DNA of 64,000 nucleotides from positions 62,001-126,000 of the forward strand of contig NZ_JALBGV010000007.1 of assembly GCF_023006505.1 (NCBI RefSeq), in the 5' to 3' direction. Both the position numbers and the translations under genes were made by a program. The stretch's first letter is position 1. Every line of letters starts with the position of its first letter. Below are positions 34,869-42,042 of the stretch, one piece after another. This stretch comes from Neorhizobium sp. SHOUNA12A (GTDB lineage: Bacteria > Pseudomonadota > Alphaproteobacteria > Rhizobiales > Rhizobiaceae). The notes under the pieces are model-generated. The model was not told the DNA's origin. It saw only the letters and a program-made list of their open reading frames with translations, and did no database searches.

Positions 34869-35139
34869 CTGCCTCTCCTCTTCAGGTTTGTACGAGTGCG
34901 TTGTCGGCGCGGGTGCGACGATTTCGCGCTTGAAATGTGCACTGCAAAAAACCGGAGCGCAAGCATGTCTTGAGACAAAAATGCCATATGTTGGGAAATA
35001 TATTTCCTGAATTGAATATTACTGGCACATTACCCCGATAATCTCCAGTTATATAAATTAAAATTTCCGTATTTTACTTTGAAACAAATTCAATATTTGA
35101 AACAATTTCTGCTTTGCAGCATTTCTTTCCATTCAGATA
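34869..35139 (-). promoter_or_regulatory. A+T-rich promoter region of the RTX-glycosyltransferase operon
   Basis: 271 bp between the MFP stop and the RTX start, much richer in A+T than the genes around it. It contains the palindrome TTCAA-TAT-TTGAA (35089-35101). Several TATATT-like blocks (around 34998 and 35049) could serve as -10 elements; none can be assigned firmly. The low GC content compared with the flanks is itself unusual. Confidence 0.5.
35089..35101. promoter_or_regulatory. Candidate MarR (WggR-like) operator, TTCAA-TAT-TTGAA
   Basis: Perfect 5-bp arms around a 3-bp spacer, about 220 bp upstream of the RTX ATG. Same pattern as at 24369, 38477 and (one mismatch) 40387. Confidence 0.6.
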
Positions 35140-36561
35140 CTAATCTTCCCTGAAAGCGCGATTGAAACTTTCGAGGACGGGGGAGGTGATGTAGTCGATC
35201 GCGCGGCGTGGCTGGTGGATGATCAGCACTTCTGCCGGCATGCCGGGATAGAGGCGCACATCAGGGTTTGCCTTGAGCGATGCCGGGTCGAGTTTGGCGC
35301 GCGCGACGAAAAACGCACTGTTTGATTTCTCGTCGACCGACTGGTCCGCGGCGACATAAATGACCGTACCTTCCATCGGCAGGCGGGACCGTTGATTATA
35401 GGCCGTCAGCCGGACCTGGGTATGCGAGCCGACGGCGATGCTGTCGATGTCGCGAGGATTGACGCGCATCTCGACCAGCAGCGGCTCATTCTCCGGAACG
35501 ATCTCAAGCAACGGTTGGCCGGGCGTGACCGCGCTGCCGGGGGTGCGCACCAAGATGTTGCTGATGATGCCATCCTGCGGAGAGCGGATCTCGAGGCGCC
35601 GCAGCACGTCCTTCGAAGCGGTGATCTGTTGTTCGACGTCGGCGAGATCGACCCGTGCGGTGGCGATTTCGCCGGCAATCGTCGACTGAAAGTCGCTTTC
35701 GATCCCAGTCAGCGCAAGCTGCGCGCCGGCTGCGGCCTTTTCGGACTGGGCCTTGTTGCCGACGAGTTCGCCCCGTTGCCTCGCAAGCTCACTGAGCCGG
35801 GAGTCGATCTCGATAATCTGGGTACGCGGTGCGGCGCCTATCTTCACCAATGAGTCCATCGCCGCGCGGTGCTCCTTGATGAAGCCGATTTGCCGGTCGG
35901 TCGCCTCGATCTGGATGTCGTATGACGCTGCCAGTTCGAGGTGTTCCTCGATCGTCTTTCTCTGGACCTCGACGCGTCCGAGCTTGGTCTCGCGCCGCTT
36001 TTCAAAAAATATCGTCTCCGCCCTGACGGAGTCGTCGATCGTAACACCCCAGGGGTCGCCGAAATCGCTTGGAAAACTGATTTGCGGCGCGTCATTCTGT
36101 TCAGCTTTCAGTCGAGCCAGTTTGGCGATCAGGCCAATGCGCCGGGCCTGAAGCGACCGGAGGCTGGAACGGGCGCGCGTATCCTCCAGTTCGATCAGGG
36201 GCTGACCGGCGGTAACCTTGTCGCCCTCCTGGACCAGCAGGCGGTTCATCACGCCGCCTTCGAAATGGCTGATGGTTTTTCGTTTCGAATCGACGATGAC
36301 CGTGCCGTTGGCGACCGTCGCGCTGCTGAGCTCGACCGAAAACCCCCAGGCAAAAAATCCGCCGAAGGACACGAGGATCGTGGCGAGCCCCGCAATGACG
36401 AGACCGCGCAGCGGTGAACGGCTGTCAAACTGGTCGAACTCCAGGTTCGATGGGCCGGCATCCGGCAAGGCCGGTTGATATCGCTGGATTTGGCGCTCGG
36501 AGAGATCGGCGCGGATCGCGAGCGGCTTTTTCTCAATCATGAGGGGTTTGTGCCCGGTCAT
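35140..36561 (-). CDS. Type I secretion membrane-fusion protein (HlyD/PrsE family)
   Basis: 473-residue periplasmic adaptor linking the inner-membrane ABC exporter to an outer-membrane channel. A short cytoplasmic N-terminus is followed by one membrane helix (PLRGLVIAGLATILVSFGGFFAWGF, about residues 50-74), a lipoyl/barrel-sandwich segment (TISHFEGGVMNRLLVQEGDKVTAGQPL), a long coiled-coil hairpin (about 120-290) and the returning barrel (IRSPQDGIISNILVRTPGSAVTPGQPL), ending with LYPGMPAEVLI. Start and stop place it 4 nt inside the exporter gene end (ATGA overlap). By synteny it matches WgdB/ExpD2. No TolC-type outer-membrane gene is in the window. Confidence 0.95.
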   Translation of the reverse strand: MTGHKPLMIEKKPLAIRADLSERQIQRYQPALPDAGPSNLEFDQFDSRSPLRGLVIAGLATILVSFGGFFAWGFSVELSSATVANGTVIVDSKRKTISHFEGGVMNRLLVQEGDKVTAGQPLIELEDTRARSSLRSLQARRIGLIAKLARLKAEQNDAPQISFPSDFGDPWGVTIDDSVRAETIFFEKRRETKLGRVEVQRKTIEEHLELAASYDIQIEATDRQIGFIKEHRAAMDSLVKIGAAPRTQIIEIDSRLSELARQRGELVGNKAQSEKAAAGAQLALTGIESDFQSTIAGEIATARVDLADVEQQITASKDVLRRLEIRSPQDGIISNILVRTPGSAVTPGQPLLEIVPENEPLLVEMRVNPRDIDSIAVGSHTQVRLTAYNQRSRLPMEGTVIYVAADQSVDEKSNSAFFVARAKLDPASLKANPDVRLYPGMPAEVLIIHQPRRAIDYITSPVLESFNRAFRED

Positions 36562-38318
36562 ATTGCGGCTGCCTCCCGGGCTGTTTCGCCCGGCATCGTG
36601 GCCGGAACCACGGATGTACGCGGTCCGAACTGGGTGATGCGGCCGTTTTCAAGCACGAGCAGCTTGTCGGCGACCTGCATGATGGCCGGCCGGTGAGCAA
36701 TAATGATGACGATGGCGCCACTTTCGCGGGCGCGCTGGATCGCCCGGATAAGGGCCCGTTCGCCGATCGCATCCAGATTTGCGTTCGGTTCGTCGAGCAC
36801 GATGAGGCGAGGTTGGTTGTAGAGGCAGCGCGCCAACGCGATACGCTGCCGCTGCCCTCCGGAAAGGGTCAGATGTCCGTCGCCGACAGGCGTGTCGTAG
36901 CCGAGCGGCAGGCGCCCGACCATTTCGTGAATGTCGGCCAGCCGCGCCGCCTCCAATACCTTGTATGGATCGCTGTCCGCCATTCGCCCGATGTTTTCCC
37001 GAATAGTGCCTTCCAGAAGCGAGACGGATTGCGGCAGGTATCCGACTATCTGGCCGAACGAGCTGCGCTCCCAGAGATAGGTATTGTTGCCGTCGAGGAA
37101 GACGCCGCCGGATGTGGGGCGCAGAACGCCGACCAGCAGGCGCGCAAGTGTCGATTTGCCCGCGGCGGAAGGGCCAATCACGCCCAGAACCTCGCCCGGA
37201 GAGAGGGAGAAAGAAATGCCCTTGATGATCGGCACATCCAGGCCGGGGGCTGCGTAAATGAGCTTGTCGGCCACGATGTCGCCCGACGAATGCGGCGTCG
37301 GCATCGTCTGGCGGATCGCAACGTCCGCCGTGAGGATGGCCTCCAGACGATGCCAGGCCCCGGCCGCCAGCACCCACTGCCGCCAATTGTCGATGAGCGA
37401 ATCGAAGGGAATCAGGAGGCGCCCAACCAGGATGCTCGATGCCATCATCGCGCCGGGCGTGATTTCCTGCTGCAGCACCAGAAATGCACCGGCCGATAGG
37501 GTAATGATCTGGATGGAATAGCGCAGGCTGCGGGTAATGGACGACATCGCCTTGCTCCAGCGCCCGCTCGTTTCAAAGGCGTTGAGGGCCTCCAGTTGCA
37601 GGGCGCGCCAACGGGCCGCCAGGGCCGGCAGCATGCCCATTGCCTCGATTGCCTCGGCATGTCGCAGCGAAGCACCGATCTTGGACACCGCCTCGATATT
37701 CGTTTGATTCGCCTCCTTGGTGAGTTGGCGGGTCAAAATGTCCGTAATCAGCCCGCCGCAGAGGAGCAGAGCGGCGGAAACGGCTCCGATAAGACCAAAA
37801 AGCGGATGCAAAAGGAAAAGGGCGCCAAGGAAAATCGGCGACCACGCCGCATCGAGGGGCGCAGTGACTGCTGACGAGGTCAGGAAACTTCGCAATTCCG
37901 AGATGTCCCGAAGCGACTGGGTGGCGCGCGACAGGCCCTGGTCGACCGAGGCCTGAACGGCGGCGGCCAGGACGGGCATGTTCAGCCGGCGCACAAGCGC
38001 ACCTCCCATGGCCTGGAACGAGAGGGCGCGGATGAATTCCAGAACACCGAGCACGACAAGGGCGCCGACGGCCAGAATGATGAGCATTCCAAGCGTGTCC
38101 ATGCTCTGGCTGTTGAGCACCCGGTCATGGACCTGCAGCATGAACAGAGGCATCGTCAGTTGTAATAAATTCAGGCACACACTGAGTGCCGCGGCATAAA
38201 ACAATCCTGACAGAAATACACGTTTTGCTTGCGATACCAGCAACCCTGGGCTGCTTTGTTTTCGACCTCCCCGGATTTGCCCCTTGATTGTTGTCCCATT
38301 TTGAACAGTATCGCGCAT
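36558..38318 (-). CDS. Type I secretion ABC transporter (PrsD/WgdA-like)
   Basis: 586-residue half-transporter that energises export of the RTX protein. It has a membrane domain of about six helices (residues about 30-315; LFYAAALSVCLNLLQLTMPLFMLQVHDRVL is the family's first part) and a nucleotide-binding domain with Walker A GPSAAGKSTLARLL, signature LSGGQRQRIALARCL and Walker B LIVLDEPNANLD. There is no N-terminal peptidase domain, as expected for exporters of RTX proteins. ATG 38318 has GAGG 9 nt upstream; the alternative in-frame TTG at 38333 is weaker. It is divergent from the MarR gene, sharing a promoter region with the TACTTCA palindrome. Confidence 0.95.
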   Translation of the reverse strand: MRDTVQNGTTIKGQIRGGRKQSSPGLLVSQAKRVFLSGLFYAAALSVCLNLLQLTMPLFMLQVHDRVLNSQSMDTLGMLIILAVGALVVLGVLEFIRALSFQAMGGALVRRLNMPVLAAAVQASVDQGLSRATQSLRDISELRSFLTSSAVTAPLDAAWSPIFLGALFLLHPLFGLIGAVSAALLLCGGLITDILTRQLTKEANQTNIEAVSKIGASLRHAEAIEAMGMLPALAARWRALQLEALNAFETSGRWSKAMSSITRSLRYSIQIITLSAGAFLVLQQEITPGAMMASSILVGRLLIPFDSLIDNWRQWVLAAGAWHRLEAILTADVAIRQTMPTPHSSGDIVADKLIYAAPGLDVPIIKGISFSLSPGEVLGVIGPSAAGKSTLARLLVGVLRPTSGGVFLDGNNTYLWERSSFGQIVGYLPQSVSLLEGTIRENIGRMADSDPYKVLEAARLADIHEMVGRLPLGYDTPVGDGHLTLSGGQRQRIALARCLYNQPRLIVLDEPNANLDAIGERALIRAIQRARESGAIVIIIAHRPAIMQVADKLLVLENGRITQFGPRTSVVPATMPGETAREAAAI

Positions 38319-38473
38319 GGCAATTTGCCTCAAGTTAACGTTAGATCAATCAGTCGGAGGACGTATTTCGTTATAGCTAAACCGAAGGATAGTATTGCTT
38401 CCTCCAATCTGGCACATAACGGAGGGCTTATGCAAGCTCATGGCAATTGGGGGGAATGGGCGTAGTTGAATAT

Positions 38474-38492
38474 TACTTCAATTTTTGAAGTA
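38474..38492. promoter_or_regulatory. Palindrome TACTTCA-ATTTT-TGAAGTA between exporter and MarR genes
   Basis: 19-bp element with perfect 7-bp arms, ending 22 bp before the MarR ATG and 156 bp before the exporter ATG on the other strand. The inner part is TTCAA-TTT-TTGAA (38477-38489). MarR proteins typically bind such near-perfect palindromes at their own promoters. Nearly the same sequence recurs at 40384-40402. Confidence 0.7.
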
Positions 38493-38514
38493 TTTTCCTG
38501 AAATGGAGAGTGGG

Positions 38515-39087
38515 ATGAAAGAAGAAGTTGTGCTTAATTTGCCTGTTGATCTGAACGGCGAACTGACAGTTCAAATGGGCCAGACGGCACAGACAGACCC
38601 CAAGCATCCTCAGGATGCAGAGTTGGGGGACCTCCAACAGGTTACATATTTCGAGCTCGCTCGCCTCATGGAGCGGGCAAGCCGGCGGTTCTCGGGCCTG
38701 ATCCGTGCGGAGCTGACCAAGCTTCGGGTCGACGATATCGGACCGGCACAGGCGATGATTCTGCTGGCAATCGGCGATTCGGAACTCTCGGTCGCCGAGC
38801 TCCTGGATCGGGGGCATTATGTCGGCTCCAACGTTTCCTATTATCTGAAACAGCTTGGCGATGGTGACTACATCGATCGGGTTGCCTCCCAGCGCGACAA
38901 GCGGTCCGCACGCATCAAGCTGACTGAGAAGGGGCGGCAGCTCAGGGCAAATCTCCGTGACGCGGCGATGGCTTATGAGCGCGCGGTGAATCGTGGCGAC
39001 CAGGAGCAACGGATGCTTGAAACGGCATTCCAGACTTTGCATCAGCTCGAGCTGGCTTGGGGCAGCACCCCACGGTACGGCGTTTGA
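38515..39087 (+). CDS. MarR family transcriptional regulator (WggR/ExpG-like)
   Basis: 190-residue regulator. After an N-terminal extension of about 45 residues (rich in Gln, Asp) comes a winged helix-turn-helix (about 75-150): DDIGPAQAMILLAIGDSELSVAELLDRGHYVGSNVSYYLKQLGDGDYIDR, then the wing RDKRSARIKLTEKGRQL. In S. meliloti the MarR-type WggR (ExpG) sits between the exporter and a glycosyltransferase gene and activates the galactoglucan operons; gene position here is the same. ATG 38515 has GGAGAG upstream; in-frame 38503 is an alternative. Downstream, a GT4 gene follows after 44 nt, likely on the same transcript. The repeated palindromes of the locus are its likely binding sites. Confidence 0.92.
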   Translation: MKEEVVLNLPVDLNGELTVQMGQTAQTDPKHPQDAELGDLQQVTYFELARLMERASRRFSGLIRAELTKLRVDDIGPAQAMILLAIGDSELSVAELLDRGHYVGSNVSYYLKQLGDGDYIDRVASQRDKRSARIKLTEKGRQLRANLRDAAMAYERAVNRGDQEQRMLETAFQTLHQLELAWGSTPRYGV

Positions 39088-39131
39088 ATGGTGGGTGAGG
39101 GCGTGCCCCTGGCCGTGGGGGAATAGACGCG

Positions 39132-40379
39132 ATGCACGTGGCGTTTGTTCATCGACGGGGTTTCGGTCAGTTCGCTGCCCTGGCCGCTCAACTCGCACAG
39201 GCGGGCAACGAGGTCAGCCTCATCACCGAGACCATAGATCAGAAGATCCCTTCCGTTCGAGTCGTTCGACATCGAGCGGAAGCGGGGCCGCGTGCAGATC
39301 CCCATATGGCCCGACATATGGGGACTCCCGATCACCATGCGCGAATCGGTCATCGCGTCGCCGAGACGCTCGATGCCATGGTGCGGCAGGGGATGGTTCC
39401 CGATGTCGTCGTTGGCCATATCGGCTGGGGAAGCATGATGTTCCTGAAGGATGTGCTCCCGCAGGTGCCCGCATTGGGGTATTGCGAGTTCTTCTACCGG
39501 TCGGAAGGGGCAGATATCGGGTTCTCCCCCGACGATCGGCCCGATCTGGAGACGCGCAAGAGACTGCGGCTGCGCAATGTCGCGCAACTCCTGTCCCTCG
39601 AGGCCATCGAGGCCGGCATCAGCCCCACCCATTGGCAGAGAAGTCTCTATCCCGCCGACGCCCGGGGGCGCATTTCAGTGTGTCACGAGGGGATCGATAC
39701 GGCGCGGTTTCGACCCGACCCGACAGCTTCGGCCACGCTTCCGGATGGACGCGTGCTGGGTGCCGATGGTCGTCCAATCGTCACTTTTGTCGCGCGCGAT
39801 CTCGAACCGTATCGCGGATTCCCGCAGGCTCTCGAGGCGGCCGCCAAGGTCGTGCGCCAACGGGCCGATGCTCTGTTCGTGTTCGTCGGAGGAGACGGTG
39901 TCAGCTATGGCGTGCCGCCGCCGGGTGGCGGGGCGTGGAAGGATCACCTCCTCAAATCGCTGGACATACCGCAGGAGAATATCGTCTTTCCCGGCCCGGT
40001 GCCGCATTCGGTCTTACGGCAGATCTACCAGATCTCGTCCGCGCATCTGTACCTGACCTATCCCTTCGTTCTGTCCTGGTCGGTGCTGGAGGCTATGGCG
40101 TGTGGCGCGTTGGTCATCGGATCGGATACCGCGCCCGTTCAGGAGGTCATACGGTCCGGCAAAAATGGCCTTCTGGTGCCGTTCTTCGATACGGATGCAC
40201 TCGCCGAGGCCATTCTCGGCGCCCTGGCGAATCCGGAACGTCATTTCGCGATGCGCGTTGCAGCGCGCCGGACAGTCGAGAGGCGTTTCCGGCTGGCGGA
40301 ATGCCTTAATCGTCAACAGAATATTATTGAAAAGCTGACCGGAAAACCGTTTCGAGGCATTCAAGGAGCGGCTGCATGA
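39132..40379 (+). CDS. Glycosyltransferase, GT4 family (WgcA-like by position)
   Basis: 415-residue GT-B transferase. The N-terminal half begins MHVAFVHRRGFGQFAALAAQLA and contains GHIGWGSMMFLKDVLP; the donor half has IVTFVARDLEPYRGFPQALEA, VGGDGVSYG and the nucleotide-sugar site LEAMACGALVIGSDTAPVQEVI. It is next to the MarR gene, like wgcA (expC), a glycosyltransferase, in S. meliloti; that equation is by synteny only. Sugar donor and acceptor are unknown. Confidence 0.92.
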   Translation: MHVAFVHRRGFGQFAALAAQLAQAGNEVSLITETIDQKIPSVRVVRHRAEAGPRADPHMARHMGTPDHHARIGHRVAETLDAMVRQGMVPDVVVGHIGWGSMMFLKDVLPQVPALGYCEFFYRSEGADIGFSPDDRPDLETRKRLRLRNVAQLLSLEAIEAGISPTHWQRSLYPADARGRISVCHEGIDTARFRPDPTASATLPDGRVLGADGRPIVTFVARDLEPYRGFPQALEAAAKVVRQRADALFVFVGGDGVSYGVPPPGGGAWKDHLLKSLDIPQENIVFPGPVPHSVLRQIYQISSAHLYLTYPFVLSWSVLEAMACGALVIGSDTAPVQEVIRSGKNGLLVPFFDTDALAEAILGALANPERHFAMRVAARRTVERRFRLAECLNRQQNIIEKLTGKPFRGIQGAAA

Positions 40380-40383
40380 TTAT

Positions 40384-40402
40384 TACTTCAATTTTTAAAG
40401 TA
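40384..40402 (+). promoter_or_regulatory. Palindrome TACTTCA-ATTTT-TAAAGTA before the second polysaccharide operon
   Basis: Differs from the element at 38474-38492 by one base and shares its flanking TAT/TAT. It starts 5 nt after the GT4 stop, in a 181-bp A+T-rich gap that precedes the operon 40561-48284, about 160 bp before the first start codon. Confidence 0.65.
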
Positions 40403-40560
40403 TATTTTGAATTCATTTCTTTATATCGGTTGAATTTTGTTATTGTGCGCTGCAATGTTAGTTGTTAGGCTTCTCATCAAAGGCGCCGGATGACTTTGAT
40501 AAAGTTTGGTTATCCGGGATATTTGTTCTTTGTTGCAGGGTAATTCTTCAGGGGCGGTGC

Positions 40561-42042
40561 GTGCTAAATTTGACGTCTTCCGGCATTGGGAAACAACTGG
40601 TGACGAGAAAGCTGATCGCGGCATCTGCCCGGGATCGGTCCTGCTTCGAAGGAAGCGATATCGAGCATCAGGTCGTTTTCCTCGATGCCGATGGCCTTCC
40701 TCCGGTGACATTGCAGAATGCTTTTCCATTGGTCGCCGTCGCCTATTCGGACGAGGGAGAGGCGGATCTGCAGGCGGGTCTGGCGCTGCTTGGACCGTTG
40801 GGGACGGTCCCCGCCGTTCCCATCCGCCGGCTTGATCCCGCAAACAGGCCGGAAAGCCTCCCGCTTCTGCAGGCTCTGACCGAAGGCAGCGTCGGCCGGC
40901 TTGCGCGGTACAGCGCCTCGATCACTTCGGAGCTTGCGATCCTGCGAAGGGAACGAGAAACACTGCTGGAAAACTACCGGGCGCTCGAAGATGCGTTCCA
41001 GGCGCGAAACTGGGAGCCGGTTTCGGAGATTTTCTCCCACGATCCGTATGCTGATCCGAAGGACGAGGGCATCGGGCCGCTGCTTGCCGCAGCCTTTATC
41101 GAGCAACTTCTGCCGGTATCCAGCCTTGGCGTGGCGGGGTTTGCCCTTCACCTTCACTCGGTGCCCAGGGTCAGCGGAGAGCTTGTCGTCGCGTTGAGCT
41201 ATCTCGAGAGTGGCGAAGGGGTTGCCGAGTGGACTGTCCCCTATGCGCAGCTCGTGTCGAACTGGAATTTCTTCTCGCTGCCCCGCGCCTGTGGGGGAGC
41301 TGCGCGCACGTTGCGGCTGCGGATTTCTGCGACCGGGCCGGAGACTATCGGCCTTTCGCTCGGCTATCCGATCGCCGGCGAGCGTTATTCGGCGCGCTCG
41401 GAACTTCCGCATCCGGATCTCGACCTGCGCCCGCTGGCGTTCAAGGTGTTCACGGGGTTGCCCGGGGTCAAGCCCACCAGAACCCCCAACATGATCGCGC
41501 CGAGCAACCTGCTTGAAGGCCAGTACACTGTCGACTATCGCTTGGCTGTCGCTACGTTGAGTCAGATCGCCGACGTTTCGGTCACGCCCATCGTCCCGGA
41601 ATTCCAGACGGTGCGCTTCCTCGAGCATGAGCATGCCATCGTCTGTCATCCATTGCCGAGCGGCATATCGGCCGGCGCGGTCAGCCGCGCCGTCGAGCCC
41701 GGAACGATATCCTTTTCGGTGACGGCCTTTATCGATCATCCGGAAGGCAAGCCCGCGGCGGTCAGCTTCCTGCTTGCGCCGGCAAATTCGAATGCGCGTT
41801 CCGAAGTGGCCGAGATCGCGCGAAAGGGCACGGCCAGACCATCGGCATTCTTCAGCGGATGGCGCGAAGTCACTTCCAGCGAGGTCGTCAACATCAACAT
41901 TCAGCTAGACGAGCCGGTACGCGGCCCGATGGATCTGATGATCCTCAGCCGCGCAGTGACGGATTCCGTCGACTTCTCCTGGCTTAAAGTGTCCGGCTTC
42001 AGGATGGTCAAGCAATTTACGGAGGCCACCGATGTCCGGTAA
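40561..42042 (+). CDS. Polysaccharide-locus protein of unknown function
   Basis: 493 residues, soluble, no signal. No motif of a known enzyme is visible. Residues about 120-150 include helices (LAILRRERETLLENYRALEDAF); residues about 170-490 are rich in beta strands (FALHLHSVPRVSGELVVALSY, GAARTLRLRISATGPETIGLSL, TVDYRLAVATLSQIADVSVTP), as in carbohydrate-binding sandwiches. The GTG at 40561 is the first start after the promoter region that gives a sensible N-terminus; an upstream in-frame ATG at 40462 would place the first 33 codons over an A+T-rich leader. It heads the plus-strand operon, and its end overlaps the next gene by 11 nt. Confidence 0.75.
   Translation: MLNLTSSGIGKQLVTRKLIAASARDRSCFEGSDIEHQVVFLDADGLPPVTLQNAFPLVAVAYSDEGEADLQAGLALLGPLGTVPAVPIRRLDPANRPESLPLLQALTEGSVGRLARYSASITSELAILRRERETLLENYRALEDAFQARNWEPVSEIFSHDPYADPKDEGIGPLLAAAFIEQLLPVSSLGVAGFALHLHSVPRVSGELVVALSYLESGEGVAEWTVPYAQLVSNWNFFSLPRACGGAARTLRLRISATGPETIGLSLGYPIAGERYSARSELPHPDLDLRPLAFKVFTGLPGVKPTRTPNMIAPSNLLEGQYTVDYRLAVATLSQIADVSVTPIVPEFQTVRFLEHEHAIVCHPLPSGISAGAVSRAVEPGTISFSVTAFIDHPEGKPAAVSFLLAPANSNARSEVAEIARKGTARPSAFFSGWREVTSSEVVNINIQLDEPVRGPMDLMILSRAVTDSVDFSWLKVSGFRMVKQFTEATDVR

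Noticed and set aside
34212-34973. Plus-strand frame with repeated Val/Ala/Asp blocks opposite the RTX gene
   Set aside because: The periodicity is the antisense image of the 27-bp RTX repeats.
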